Below, in pieces: positions 1-11,345 of a DNA stretch of 64,000 nucleotides. The notes under the pieces were generated by a model. That model searched no databases. It was given only the letters and a program-made list of their open reading frames with translations, and was not told the DNA's origin. Location: NCBI GenBank assembly GCA_024195265.1, contig JAJLRJ010000007.1, forward strand, positions 7,213,058 to 7,277,057. The letters run 5' to 3'. The position numbers and the translations under genes are program-made. The stretch comes from Dendrophyllia cribrosa (lineage: Eukaryota > Cnidaria > Anthozoa > Scleractinia > Dendrophylliidae). Each line of letters begins with the position of its first letter. The stretch's first letter is position 1.

Positions 1-80
1 CAGTAGTCGAGGGTCAGTTCATCTTGGGTGATCAAGTTTGATACTATTGCCTATCACGTGACCTGGCCAACCCCAAACCT

Positions 81-197
81 GGGACCTAACCCTAAGTTAG
101 GCCTGGCCCTGAGCCAAGTTACACCTTACCCTAGAAATTGTTCTAACCCTAGAATCTTAACACTAACCCTAGATTTCAACTATCCCTAACCCTAACT
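81..197. repeat. Degenerate telomere-like CCCTAA hexamers
   Basis: Several CTAACCCTA words are scattered over about 120 bp, interrupted by unrelated bases. This looks like an old interstitial telomeric tract or a chance CT-rich repeat; it is not a functional telomere, since a gene continues downstream. Confidence 0.5.
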
Positions 198-248
198 TTC
201 GCCGGGGGGTGTCAAAAGCCCTGGTCACGTGACCTTTAGTTTTCTTCA

Positions 249-1267
249 TTAACCCATTCACACCTGAGGATTTTTACGTTTTTGAGTGATTTTCGGCATA
301 CACACACCCCATAGGATTTCGTGACTGCATATTTGGAGTTACCATTGAAAGTGCTGCTGTTCTAAAACACTGAAGGCTCGAGTTTACTGGAAACGTCATT
401 GTGACGATCTCATTTTGCTTGCTTGATTTGCAATAAAGGGTCCAATATGAATTATCTACGATTTTTGGTAAGTTCACAGCCATTTTTCATCTTTAGTAGC
501 TGCCTGGTGAGCATCATTAAGCTTGGAGGTAGTTCAGAGTCCACTTCTCAATGAAGCGAGTTAGTTGTTGTACTTCGTTTGCGAATTTGGCTCGTTGCTC
601 GTTGAACTGGATAAATGGCCGCCTGGAAACGAAGCAGCTTTGGGACTCGACTCTGGATGAATTTCTCGACCTACTGCGGCATATTTTGGAAGTTGCGACC
701 ACAGGAGAACACAACAAGCGCGAAATTTCGGCGGTGGGTCGGAGTGGCTGTGGACTTAGTATAAATATGAAATGTGTGCGGAAAGAAACGAACGCTGTCA
801 AAATTCTTGGCCATTTCCCAGCATGCAGTGCGGTGGTGGTATTGAAAATTGAGGCAAGGTCAGTATGCATTAGAACGAGAGGCTAGAGCTCGGCCCGAGC
901 AACGAATAAGAGCAAAAAAATTCACTGCTAAGCTAGGACTATGACTGAATTTTGCTGTGAATGTTGATTTTTGGGTTTGCCATGATGATTTGAATAAAAA
1001 AAACTAAAGGCAAAAACGTGATTTTTGTTGTTTTTCTATGACGTTAAAAACGGTAATTTTTGTTATTGTCCAAATTCAAACGCTGATATTCTGCAAAAAT
1101 CGCTGACTTTTTTGTGTTTATTGGGTATCTCAATTTGAAAGACTTTCTAGTCAATGCTCACAACTGCTAGTTAAGGCAATGTTCGCACGATTGAGAAAGT
1201 TACAATTTTTTAAAGCAGTGGAGTCTTGTACGGGCGGTTACGGGCGGTTCAGGTGTCAATGGGTTAA
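249..1267. mobile_element. TTAA-flanked TIR element, about 1.0 kb
   Basis: The left end reads TTAACCCATTCACACCTGA and the right end TCAGGTGTCAATGGGTTAA, inverted repeats with one mismatch and TTAA on both sides. TTAA duplication and CCC-starting termini are the hallmark of piggyBac-type elements. Overlapping open frames of about 110 codons at 517-886 match nothing I recognise and carry no visible transposase motif, so the element is probably non-autonomous. Confidence 0.75.
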
Positions 1268-1967
1268 TACGTTTGATTAAAATAGGAGAGAACTGGACAG
1301 GGTTATGCGCTAAAGGTTATAACATCAGTGGATCTGATCTGTTCCTCAAGTGAAAATACATGTATATCCTTGCATTCTTCAGTAGTCATTACGTTTAATT
1401 TGGTAGCAATATGGAACCATGTCAGTATAAAAGTGTGTTAAGCTTACAGCAATATCGTATTACACATTTCCATTTCTTATTCACGGATTGGCTCATAGGA
1501 GCCTTTAATTGTTTATCTTGGTTGATGACTGCATCGCTAACAGCTCATGATCATAGATGGGGATGGCTCCCATGGCTGGCAAATCCTGGCAACCCAGCAG
1601 AGTCTCCATGCAAATAAAGTATAAAAAAATGCTGATAAGACAGAGAAACAGGGGAAGGGAGAAGGAGAGGGGAACAGAGGCCTGCTTACAATTTGCTTAA
1701 TCCTCAAAGAAACAAGAGTCTAAACTAAGAGAATGCATTTCAGTCTGAGAGTATAATGGAATCCTGGCATATGCGCACATACTGTATGGTCACCGCTGGC
1801 GACAGATAACACTGAAGATACTCTTTGTTATGTTAACTCCGTTAAATTGCATTTAACTACATTAAAAAGAGTATAGCTTGGTTATCACTGACAAGCACAA
1901 TTTTTAACTTACATCTAACCTGCTCTAAAATGTGGTTACATATTAATAATTTTGTTAACTTCTACAG
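1268..1967. other. Intron, nothing recognised
   Basis: AT-rich sequence, with a GA-rich stretch at 1645-1680. No gene, RNA or clear repeat was seen. Confidence 0.6.
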
Positions 1968-2021
1968 GGAGATCATGGTATACGTGGGAAACCTGGAACC
2001 CCAGGCGAATCTGGTCCACCT
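1968..2021 (+). CDS. Collagen exon 1 of window (54 bp)
   Basis: Six Gly-X-Y triplets, GDHGIRGKPGTPGESGPP, between acceptor ctacag and donor gtaagg. Helix residues 1-18 of the window. Earlier exons must lie upstream, because this exon is already inside the helix. Confidence 0.94.
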
Positions 2022-2742
2022 GTAAGGAAACATTTAAAAAAAATAATGCGTTAGTTAACATAGGTTTCAAGTTTTTTTAGTGAAATATAATGCGATCTAC
2101 ACAAACCACAAACCATGGCAGTTCTCACAATGGTCAAAAACGTTAAAATGACCTTCAGACAACCATTGGAATTTTTGGGAACATCTTCAGAGCATCTTCG
2201 GAAGACCTTCATTATTAACGGTGCGCAATTAATAAAGGTATGGGATAAAGTTTCTCATGCTGTGCAGTGTTGTACCCACAACCAAACTTTGGGCATGGGA
2301 ATCTTGTAATCTGATTTGCTGTTAAACAGTAGCACATCAACAGAAGTAAAGAGTCTCTTGGAGTTTTTGTGTACCTGCTCGCAAATTGATCCAACCACCA
2401 TTGCAAAGGGACATATTTTCTGAAGTTGATGTACAGGTAAAGTTATCTGTTGCTCAAGGAAAATTATCTTCATTTCTTTGACTCTCTCCAAGATTTGTTG
2501 CACAAACAGTCCACTCGAAAGAAAATCAGGTGTTTTTTGCATGCATTGTAATCTTCTATATGCTGTTTTTATACCTTTGACATAAACTTTAACTGGTCAT
2601 GTACATTTCAATAGTTCAAAATACATTATAAACATGTATTTGATTGTATCTTTTTGTATTCAACCATGATGCATGTGGAACTGCTTATTGAACTGAGGTA
2701 AATGTGAATCTTAAAAATGCGAATGTTTTTTTTTTTATCAAG
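2022..2742. other. Intron 1, nothing recognised
   Basis: AT-rich intron. Short open frames on both strands lack any domain or family signal. Confidence 0.6.
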
Positions 2743-2787
2743 GGACCAGCTGGCCCCCAAGGATCTCGTGGACCTGAAGGAGCAGCT
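2743..2787 (+). CDS. Collagen exon 2 (45 bp)
   Basis: Five triplets, GPAGPQGSRGPEGAA, between a T-rich tract with acceptor caag and donor gtaagt. Residues 19-33. The 45-bp size equals 54 minus one 9-bp repeat, typical of fibrillar collagens. Confidence 0.93.
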
Positions 2788-3429
2788 GTAAGTAAACTTC
2801 CAATTTATAAATAATATTGTCGTTTTAACTTGTGAATGTAACATGTTAAGCATTGAATGAATCTCTCAATATGTAATGGTCACCTGCCTTACCCATCTAC
2901 TTTAAAATTAGAATAATTAAATACGCATGTTAGATAAACCATGTGGCCACCCTCAGTTCTTTCAAATTCATTCAGATTATGGACTTAAACTGTGGATTTC
3001 AACCTCTGTTGACAATCTAAAAGTACATGTACGACTGGAGGCTGTGGGGGCAGTTAAGTTGTGAACTTAAGGCAGAACTTGGTTATCGCTTAAAGTTACG
3101 CAGTCAGAAATTCTCAAATAATTTTCATGGAAAGCCTCTTTAACCCTATTCAGCCTGGGTGGGGGGGGGGGGGGGGTGCACAAAGTGCCCGCGCTAACTT
3201 TCAACATTCATAACGTCTTTAATATGTATTCAAATGCCACCAAACTTTGTGACTTTTCCTAAAAGTTATCTGGCAACAATTTTATGTGACAATTTTTTGA
3301 TCATGTGACTTGATGTTTCCATGGCAACAAGATTTTGACAGCCATGTTTTTTAAATTTGCATATTTGTGACCCTCCATAGGAAAACACGTCTTATCAACA
3401 AAAGCGTTTTTTGGGTGGTTTGAGGTCAC

Positions 3430-3655
3430 TTGGAAACCCTTTGGAAACCCGGTTTCGGAGGGTTTGAAACCCTTTGGAAACCCTTTGGAAACCCGTTGGA
3501 AACCCTTTGGAAACCCTTTGGAAACCCTTTGGAAACCCTTTGAAACCCTTTGGAAACCCGTACGAAACCCGTTCGAAACCCTTTGGAAACCCTTTAAAAC
3601 CCTTTGGAAACCTGTTTGAAACCCTTTGGAAACCCGTTCGAAACCCTTTGGAAAC
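3430..3655. repeat. 11-bp minisatellite, CCCTTTGGAAA unit
   Basis: About 20 imperfect copies of an 11-bp unit (variants CCCGTTGGAAA, CCCGTTCGAAA). Since 11 is not a multiple of 3 and the unit has no stop in these frames, long low-complexity open frames appear on both strands (3301-3711 minus, 3474-3716 plus). These are not evidence of a protein. Confidence 0.9.
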
Positions 3656-4868
3656 GCTTTGTAAAAATCTTTTTTGTAGCCGTTGCTGTGTAAATCTCGC
3701 TTTGCTAACACTTTAACAATCCTTGCAAATACTCTCAGACGTTTTCGTGGCTATTTAAATAGTAAAATGAAACAAAAGATTTTTCAAGTTACGCACTTTA
3801 AATCACCGTGCGACTGTGTCACGACAGCATTGAGAAAGAAAAAACCCTTTCTGAAGGTTCGAATTTCGGCGTTGTTTCCTTATGTTTTCGTCTTTTACAT
3901 TAGGGCTGTTGTGCAATCAAAAGTTGTGCATTTCAAAACTTTCGCTCCCTGTTCGATTGTGTTCAGAATGTAAATAAACCAAAATCATGGCAGCAAGACC
4001 GTTTCATGTTTCGACCCGTGTCTCAGAATAATTTCTTGTGTATTGCTTTTTTTGTCATTCTGCTTTCGACAGTTTTCCTAAAGTTTTTCAATTGAAATAA
4101 GGGCTATTAATTCATTGGAAAGTTTATCTTAAAGTTTACACTTTCGATTTCGCTAGCTATTCAATTCTGTTCAGAATGTAATAAACCAAACGCAGTGGCT
4201 ATTCGTACGGCAACCGTACGCGGACGGACTTCTATTTGCTATTCGTACGGGAGTCCAAAACTTTCGTCAATTTTCGACGTTATTCTTCACTTTTGTTGTT
4301 CCACAATATTAAATGTTCGTTTAGTTTTACGAAGCGCTTCTGGTAAGCGATGTTGATTTGGCTCAGACTAATTTGCTGAGTCTCTGAACACTACGCGAGC
4401 GACTCATTTCGTGACACTTAGAAATTTTTCGCGTCAAATAACATGAAAGGATACTCCCGTAAGGCCAACTTCGATTTGCTATTCATACGTGTTAAACATA
4501 TACCCGTGTCTCAGTTTTCATTTAAAATTAGGGCTGAAGTTAATTCATTGAAAAGTTTCTCTAACGCTTTCAATTTCAGAATGTAAATAAACCAAAATCA
4601 CGGCAGCGAGCCCGCCCATGTTTTGACACGCGTGTTAAACATAAACAATGAATTTCTTATGTATTGTTTGTTTTGTCATTCGAAGTTTGAATTCTGCTTT
4701 CGAAAGTTTTCTTTAAGATTTCGGCTTATTGAAATTAGGGCTGTTGTTAATTCATAGTAAGGTTTCGTTTTTCAAGGTTTTGGCTATGTGCATTCGATTA
4801 TGATCAAAATAATTTACAGTCAATAAATTATAGACAAACCAAAACCGAGATGACATTTTAATGCAAAT

Positions 4869-5066
4869 TCATGGTTTTGGTGCCACTAAATCCGCAGAGT
4901 TAGGTTTGCAAAACTGTCTGATTTCCTTATACAAGTAGTTCTTCCTTTCTAAATCCAGGCCTGCTGGATTTATAATAGGAGGAAGTGTATAAGGTGGAAG
5001 TTTTGTTGGATCTTTAAGCAAGTCAAACTCCTCTTCTTCGGAATCAACATAGTGCTTACAGAACAC
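4869..5066 (-). pseudogene. Short possible coding remnant inside TIR element
   Basis: A 65-codon minus-strand frame with a run of acidic residues (EEEE) followed by proline-rich sequence and KNYLYKEIRQFCKP. Its composition is protein-like and unlike the surrounding low-complexity frames, so it may be a captured or leftover fragment of a larger ORF. I do not recognise the family. Confidence 0.25.
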
Positions 5067-5330
5067 CCGGCCCGGCGAGTCTTTACTTACATCATTTAGC
5101 GTTTCTTTATTGGTTTTGATTAATTTTGAGTGAATTTGGACGGTTTTTAAGAGGTTTTAAAAAATTTCAGAAATCCAAGATGGCGGATCCAAGATGGCGG
5201 CCGTATAACTAATTACCTTATAATTACGTCATATGACGTCATCGTTCCATTGTGCGGACCGCAAAGGAGACAGTTTTGGACGTACTATATACCCTCTAAG
5301 TTTCATTGTCATAGCCTTTATGTTCTTGAA

Positions 5331-5382
5331 GTTACGAGGGGGGGGGGGGCACATTGTGCCCCCCCCCCCCCCCCCTCGTAAC
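5331..5382. repeat. Poly-G/poly-C hairpin
   Basis: GTTACGAG followed by G12, a short loop, then C16 and CTCGTAAC: a strong inverted repeat whose core is homopolymeric. G and C run lengths may be assembly-sensitive. Confidence 0.85.
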
Positions 5383-5795
5383 TCAGGCTCAGAAACTCAA
5401 AAAAAAGCCCAGGCTTAATACCTCCTAAGAGTATTTGATCTTTGTTAGGAAATGCCAGGCAATTAAAAAAATTATTTTGGTTTTGTGGTTGTTGAATTCT
5501 TTGAGCTTGTGCATACCATAAAATCGCTATGTTTGTGACACTCAAAAAATCTGTGGCTAGACTTATGGGCACAGCTTCAAATGGACTAAATGCCTGGCAG
5601 CTAACACTCGAGAGAAGCTCAGGTCTGAAAGAGTGGAGGCCATATAATAAAGAGGATTTCTTTGTCTATATTGCAGTTAAAAGGGTTAATAAAACCAGTT
5701 TTTGGTGGATCACCAGTAATCAAATTAACAAACAAGTGTTTTTGTGATCAAATGAAAATGCGTTCTGATGTTAAAACAATTGGTTGCCATTGCAG

Positions 5796-5993
5796 GGCCT
5801 TCCTGGGGTTAGAGGTAATCCAGGCTCACCTGGTGCCATAGGGACTAAAGGTAATCAAGGCTTCCCAGGTGTTCAGGGTCCCATGGGATCGCGTGGAGGG
5901 ATAGGACCTCCTGGGTCACAAGGAGGACGTGGTGAAGCTGGAAGTCCAGGTTTAAATGGTGCAACTGGGGCTCCTGGTAGCAAGGGAGAACAG
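5796..5993 (+). CDS. Collagen exon 3 (198 bp, fused type)
   Basis: Twenty-two triplets in one exon, starting GLPGVRGNPGSP and ending GAPGSKGEQ; acceptor ttgcag, donor gtaaag. Residues 34-99. 198 bp equals 54+45+54+45, so it probably arose by loss of ancestral introns. It is the longest exon in the window. Confidence 0.95.
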
Positions 5994-6039
5994 GTAAAGA
6001 TATTGTTTTATTAGTTCAACAGTTGACAGGTTTATTATT

Positions 6040-6185
6040 CATAGAAAATCCCAATTTTCATTTTGTAAAATATTAAAACAAATGGTACCATGCAAAAGTA
6101 CTGCTTAAGAGGTTTCATTTGAATGGTCACACCATAGGATTTCGTCCGCAGACTCAAATGTTAGAACTACATTAAATGTCTATAC
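6040..6185 (+). mobile_element. piggyBac-like MITE remnant, no left end
   Basis: Shares the internal block of the CCCTTTCACTCCCA MITE family: TTTGTAAAATATT, then GGTACCATGCAAAAGTACTG and TTTCATTTGAATGGTCACAC. Neither the left terminus nor the GGGAGTGAAAGGG right end is present. Confidence 0.75.
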
Positions 6186-6796
6186 ATGTTGTATTTGTAT
6201 TTCTGCATGCATGCACTGCATAGATTTTGTGTGCTACAACCCTCATCCAGTCTGTTCACATTCAGGCCCATCCGAGTAGGAGAGATCACATTTAGACTAA
6301 AAGTTGCTGCCATTGCTCAGGCACTTCAACTGCTGGTTTATGTAAATGATCTCATTCCTAATTGAATTAAATTGTTGTAAGTGCTTTGAACATCTATAAT
6401 TCACATATAATTATTACTAGTGTATCCAAAAGATAGTAATTGCTGCGGTAAATTTGTTGTAATAATTAAATGCTGTTTTATCGCCTTGCTGGTATTACAG
6501 AATTTTCTCTTTCGTTTTTTGAGGGGAAGCAAAGCAAATGTAACCGGGATGAATCAACAAAAACTCCAGCTGATAAGACTAATTCTGTTTTGTAATTCAC
6601 GCATCAAGTTTTTGCAATGTCTGTAGAATATTGTTGAGCAAAGGACGCGTTCATCACGAGGAAGGTGTGAAAATTTAGATCTCAACTCGCGGTAGTCTTC
6701 GACACTTCAGTTCCGATTTCGTCTGGGACATGTTGGACCAAAATATTACAAATCTCGCAGCCAACAGCTTGAAGCAGCAAGCGAGGCTATTGCTCG

Positions 6797-6885
6797 TGGC
6801 GCAGTGCATTCTGGCCCAAAATGTTCATAACACAGTGCATTCTGGCCCAAAATGTGTTCGTGGCGCAGTGAATTCTGGTAAAAAG
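6797..6885. repeat. Short tandem repeat, about 35-bp unit
   Basis: Three imperfect copies of a unit containing CGCAGTGCATTCTGGCCCAAAA, the last diverged. Confidence 0.7.
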
Positions 6886-7090
6886 CGATCAATTCGAGAT
6901 TTTTCCTAACTTAATATATTTTTCTCATATATTTCTCTTAAATCCTGATTATGTTGCTGCTCACTCGCTGCGCTAGTTCCGCAGCAATAATTATTTTATG
7001 ACTTGAACTTTTTCTAAATGAAGGAACATGCTATTGACAAAAGTGACACTGTATTCACAATAATAAATTGTTTCTTGTTTTCTGTCTCAG

Positions 7091-7144
7091 GGTGCAACTG
7101 GTGTTATGGGTGCAGTAGGCCGTGTTGGAAATGCTGGAGCAGAT
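7091..7144 (+). CDS. Collagen exon 4 (54 bp)
   Basis: GATGVMGAVGRVGNAGAD, residues 100-117; acceptor ctcag, donor gtaagt. It is unusually poor in proline, so this part of the helix may be locally less stable. Confidence 0.93.
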
Positions 7145-7732
7145 GTAAGTGCAATGGTCAACTTTTTTTTTTGCTGTTTGGAAAGGCTTGAAAATAATTA
7201 TTATTATCATGCATATGGCCTGGCACATGCTACTGGTGTACACGGCTAAAATTCACACTTAATTTAGCTCTTCTGAAATTATGAAAATTCAGATTAAGTT
7301 GAGACTGATGGACTGACTATAAAAAGGAATTCTAGATTCTTTTGGAAATATCTTGCAACTCTGTTAATAGACTGCTTAAATGGTGAAATGTCAATCTCAC
7401 AAAGACAAGGCATGATTTCACTGTTACCGAAAAAGAACAAAGACACTCTCCTCCTTAAGGTGGGTCCAAGTAGTTTTTTTGGGTCACACTTCCCTTTTTG
7501 AATGCGTTTATACATATTCTTACTTTAGATAGATAAGAAACAATATTTTATGCACAATTTATTTCCGGTTCATGCGATTTTATTCTGTATTTTCGTTTCC
7601 GGGGAGCTGCACATGCTACTTTTTGATAGGAAAATTAGCTGATGCGTGCGTCAATGCATGACGAGTGCACATGGCGCGCATACAGCTGAAAATTCTTTCT
7701 AGCCTCCTTATAATTAATACTTAATTCTTTAA

Positions 7733-7830
7733 CTCCCAAGAGTGCCAAAAATCAAAATTTAAGAAAAATGTCAAATTTCATTTTGTAAAATACTGAGACA
7801 GACTCAATAGTTACTACATTACATGTTTTC
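7733..7830 (+). mobile_element. piggyBac-like MITE, left part only
   Basis: CTTTAACTCCCAAGAGTGCC then TTTCATTTTGTAAAATACTG matches the left arm of the family. The internal unit and right end are lost or highly diverged. Confidence 0.65.
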
Positions 7831-7922
7831 AAAATTAACTCTTATTGGGCAGAGAAAAAATGTAACCCTCTGTTCTCGGCCTGCAGTTTACCATTTTATG
7901 TTTGATTTGTGTTTGATTTAAG

Positions 7923-7967
7923 GGTCGCCCTGGTGCTCCCGGTGTCCCTGGAAGACGTGGAGAACAG
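7923..7967 (+). CDS. Collagen exon 5 (45 bp)
   Basis: GRPGAPGVPGRRGEQ, residues 118-132. Acceptor taag; the donor gtttgg is far from consensus but the preceding CAG is strong. It begins a 45-54-54-54-54-54-45-54-45-54 run of exon sizes. Confidence 0.9.
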
Positions 7968-8688
7968 GTTTGGAGAATATTTAATCATGTTTTGATCCAT
8001 ACTCACAGATCTTAAATTACCTCTTTGACTCCTAAGTGCATTCAAATTCTGACTTTTAAAAAAAATGATAAATTCCAATTAAATCCTAAAAAAGTGGATA
8101 TTAAAACTTTGTTTTGATATCAATTGCAGCAATTACAGTTATACAAATGTATTATTACATTTTGTATACCTTTTAAAAGAAACAAAAATTCAGAAATTTT
8201 CGTATTGTTATTTTTGCAGTCAATAATGTAAAAAATTGAAAATTAATAAAATATCATGATTATTTATTTTACAAATAATTTTATCAAATATATATCGAAA
8301 AATTAACAGCATCATAAAACGAAAAGTGTATAATAAAAACATTTATTTAGCAGATAGTTTTGAATTATGCCCTTAAAATCCAGTCTTAGTGGGAAAATGA
8401 AAGTTGCAGACATGCATCCTTGCATGTATAATTATAAAGTCCCGAAATAGGCAAGCATCATTTAAAGGGGTCCCTGGAGTGACCTCTGATAAACTGCTAG
8501 ATTCTCATTTCAAATTGCCTTGTATTCCCTTGTGAAAAACAGGGAAAATTTTACATTACATCTCAAAAGTCACTTATAAGCACCCTATTCCATGCACCCC
8601 TTTATTCATTGAACAGATGATGTATTTTTTGAGAGAACACACAAACTTGTTACAAGTTCAGTGATGAAACTTGGTTTTCCACTTATAG
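7968..8688. other. Intron 5, nothing recognised
   Basis: Very AT-rich intron, especially 8100-8350, with no gene or recognisable repeat. Confidence 0.6.
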
Positions 8689-8742
8689 GGAGCCCCAGGA
8701 ACACCTGGCAGACGTGGTCTTGAAGGAGCTAAAGGATCAGGG
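8689..8742 (+). CDS. Collagen exon 6 (54 bp)
   Basis: GAPGTPGRRGLEGAKGSG, residues 133-150; acceptor tatag, donor gtttgt (weak). The last codon GGG is the Y position of its triplet. Confidence 0.9.
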
Positions 8743-8808
8743 GTTTGTATTGTTACTACAATTTAACCTTATTACTCTAAAGTTTAACATTGCCAACAAT
8801 TTTAAAAC

Positions 8809-8979
8809 CAGAGGAACCTCTACTTTGGGACTTCGCCATTAAGGGGACACTTCTCCTGGTCCCGGCCTGCAAAACACTCACATATAATCTTTGTAATTAT
8901 CACCTCTATTGAAGGGAAACCACATTAAGGGTACACTTCTCCTGGTCCCAATGGTGTCCCCTTAATGCAGGTTCCACTG
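8809..8979. mobile_element. Small TIR element with CAGTGGAACCT ends
   Basis: Left CAGAGGAACCT and right AGGTTCCACTG form terminal inverted repeats about 170 bp apart. The interior repeats a block containing ACTTCTCCTGGTCCC twice. It resembles pogo/Tc1-type non-autonomous elements; this is inferred from the termini only. Confidence 0.6.
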
Positions 8980-9210
8980 CAGTATTATTTTTGGCAATAA
9001 GTTGATTGGATCAGGCTTTTAATGTTTGTACCCTGCATGTAAAAGGTACCTGATAGCTGCAACTCTTTGGAACTGAAACCCTTAAAAGGTACCTAAACTT
9101 AATTTTTAACCCCTAAAGGTACTGTATTGTGTATTCCAGTCACCTTTATTTGAGAGGTCTCTGGTTTTTATAAAGTGCTTTCATGATGTTTCCTACATGT
9201 TTCTTCATAG

Positions 9211-9264
9211 GGCTCACGTGGAACCACAGGGGGACCTGGCAAACCTGGTCCTTCAGGAAAACGG
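9211..9264 (+). CDS. Collagen exon 7 (54 bp)
   Basis: GSRGTTGGPGKPGPSGKR, residues 151-168; acceptor catag, donor gtaatt. Strongly basic. Confidence 0.93.
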
Positions 9265-9305
9265 GTAATTGCTCTTGACTGTTAAATGCACACATGCTGT
9301 CTTCC

Positions 9306-9504
9306 AATAGGCCATTTCCGAGTTGCCTTTAGCCTCTCTATCAAAGCGAGGTTAGGTGCGAAACCTTTCATATGAAAATGAGTTTTCATTCACATGCAAA
9401 TAAGTTTTATTTGCATGTGAATGAAAACTCATTTTCATATGAAAGGTTTCGCACCTAGCCTCGCTTTGATAAGGAGGCTAAAGGCAACTCGGAAATGGCC
9501 TATT
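9306..9504. repeat. Long palindrome, about 95-bp arms
   Basis: AATAGGCCATTTCCGAG on the left is matched by its complement ending in GGCCTATT on the right, and the arms remain nearly perfect to the centre at about 9405 with almost no loop. Probably a fold-back MITE. Confidence 0.9.
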
Positions 9505-9537
9505 AACCCTGAGGCTGGTACTTAGGGGTGAACACAT

Positions 9538-9564
9538 GGGGGGGGGGGGGGGGGGGGGGGGGGG
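9538..9564. repeat. Poly-G tract
   Basis: More than 20 consecutive G. It produces a spurious poly-glycine open frame at 9536-9766. Confidence 0.9.
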
Positions 9565-10061
9565 CTTTAGATCCAGACCCAACATGGAAGATTGCATTGC
9601 TTCTACTTCTAGTGACTGCCCCACCTTTCTTCAATTTGAAAGGAACATACTGCTAGCAGCTTCTTCAAGCACCTGTCATATACAACCTACATGTAGGAAC
9701 TTCTGGCACTGGCGGTATTTAGTCGGAAGTTGTAAATTAAGATGCAGTTTGCATTATTATGCTTGAACACACAGTACAGTATTGTATTAATAGCTTAACC
9801 ATAATAATCAGGATCAAGAACTGGATGCTAACATTAAAGACCTACATTCACTGGTCAAATTTTTACCAATTTTACTTCACATCACGGCTGACATATAAAG
9901 TGCTTGGTAGTTAAGGTCATTCCTTAGTATTGCATTGCGCATCACATACTGCGCATAATTTCTTGCGTCATTAGCGCGCGCACGAGCACGCGCACAGTCC
10001 GAACCAAGAAGGTTTCCTTTGAGGTTAAGTTGGCCAAATGAATAAGAGATTGTTTTCTCCT

Positions 10062-10545
10062 AAACGAGCACGGTGACCCCTTTTTTTTATTAATGTAATT
10101 TACTCGTTATAGGACTGTAAATAACATATTTTAAGCAGAAAAAAAGTTTAGTGGTAGAACTTGTATTAATTCTGTGTAAATCGCGTGAAACTCTGTATTT
10201 GGAGCCAGTGAGGAGTATGTGGTGATGCCGAAGCAGTCCGATTTCCTTGCAAAATTTGCAAGACCGGGCAATTTGAAATGACTTCCCTGAAAGAATGTTG
10301 CATAATCAAATAAATAATGTTAAAATTTCAGTAGTAATCATAGTTTTCTGCAGGTAATAACAATCCTTTTCTCAACGTTCGAGTTTCGAACATTCCTCGC
10401 GCAATTATAAAAAGTCGCTATAAATAACGGGCGTACAGTGTAAAAACAAGCACGGTGACCCTATCTTTTTATTGCATTTTTTGAATGTTCTAAGCATGGT
10501 TATCAATCGTACCAAGTTTGAAAAAAAGTTCAGTATAAGATCCTT
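10062..10545. repeat. Repeated block with GCACGGTGACCC
   Basis: A segment beginning with AGCACGGTGACCC occurs at about 10068 and again at about 10448, each followed by a T-rich tract, similar AT-rich sequence and an AAAAAAAGTT(T/C)AGT word. This looks like two diverged copies of one dispersed repeat. Confidence 0.55.
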
Positions 10546-10974
10546 TTCGATGGAATTACCTTAAAGTTAAACATTGTATGCTGCTTTGAACACCAGTTTG
10601 TGATCATGGGGTAAATGTTGATGGCACTGCTACACTCAACCTGGCTGTAAAAATGATCAGTGCCACAGAAAAGCAGTGTAAAAAAAGAATTCATTTGATT
10701 TGTTGCACTATGGGATTTTATACAGAGACCACATTCAATTAAAAAGGGTAAATGTGCAACCCATGAAGTTTTGTTAATCTTCATGGGCTTAATGCAGACA
10801 ATTTGCAATTTTTAAGTTAAATATCAAAATTTGATGTGAAAACACCTGAATGTAATCACTGATCAGGTTTAAATACTATTCAAAATCCAAAATTCAAAAA
10901 AGGCCCAGTTCTAGACTACATGACTATTGCATTTTATTGACTCTGAAAGGTTTAAAGTTGCCTTTTTTTTCCAG

Positions 10975-11028
10975 GGAGCACCGGGAAGGCGAGGATCTCC
11001 AGGAGGACTTGGCCCACCAGGTCCAAAG
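10975..11028 (+). CDS. Collagen exon 8 (54 bp)
   Basis: GAPGRRGSPGGLGPPGPK, residues 169-186; long T tract plus ccag acceptor, donor gtaagc. Confidence 0.94.
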
Positions 11029-11189
11029 GTAAGCATGAAACATGCTGATAATTGTAGCCACATGTAGTAAGCATGGGATCTCCATACTTTCATCGCTGCC
11101 AGGCTGTTATCTTATACTGGTGCCCAGTAGCCCATAACATGTTCTTATATCATTCTTATATAATTCTTATATAGTTCTTATATAGTTCT

Positions 11190-11345
11190 TATATAATTCT
11201 GTGGGACGTTAAAGAACCCACACACTATTGGCGAAAAGAGCAGGAAACATAGTCCCTGGTGTTGTGGTCTATCTTCAGTAGGCTGATAAATAAACTGATA
11301 GCGGCAGACAGCGGCGCCCTTTGTATGCTGACGTCCGAGCCTACT
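11190..11345 (+). mobile_element. SINE-like body fragment
   Basis: TGTGGGACGTTAAAGAACCC followed by a region with GGTGTTGTGGTCT. I recall this conserved block from invertebrate SINE bodies in anthozoans. No A/B box promoter is visible next to it, so it is a 5'-truncated copy. Confidence 0.45.

Larger units (their letters stand above)
3140..5418. mobile_element. Probable 2.3-kb TIR element with G-rich ends
   Basis: Left end TTAACCCTATTCAGCCTGGG then a G run; right end a C run (5359-5374), then CCCAGGCTTAATA. TATTCAGCCTGGG and the complement of CCCAGGCTTAATA match with one mismatch. The interior holds an 11-bp minisatellite, a poly-G/poly-C hairpin and a segment with repeated AAGATGGCGG words. 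The boundaries are tentative; two unrelated repeats could lie side by side. Confidence 0.45.

Noticed and set aside
517..886. Overlapping open frames of 111 and 117 codons on both strands
   Set aside because: No domain, splice structure or composition signal; they lie inside a TTAA-flanked TIR element and are probably chance frames.
3301..3716. 136- and 80-codon frames
   Set aside because: Produced by the 11-bp minisatellite; low-complexity repeats only.
9536..9766. Frame starting with poly-glycine
   Set aside because: Translation of a poly-G tract. The same applies to poly-Gly/poly-Pro frames at 49843-50190, 49858-50068, 50944-51222 and 63341-63565.
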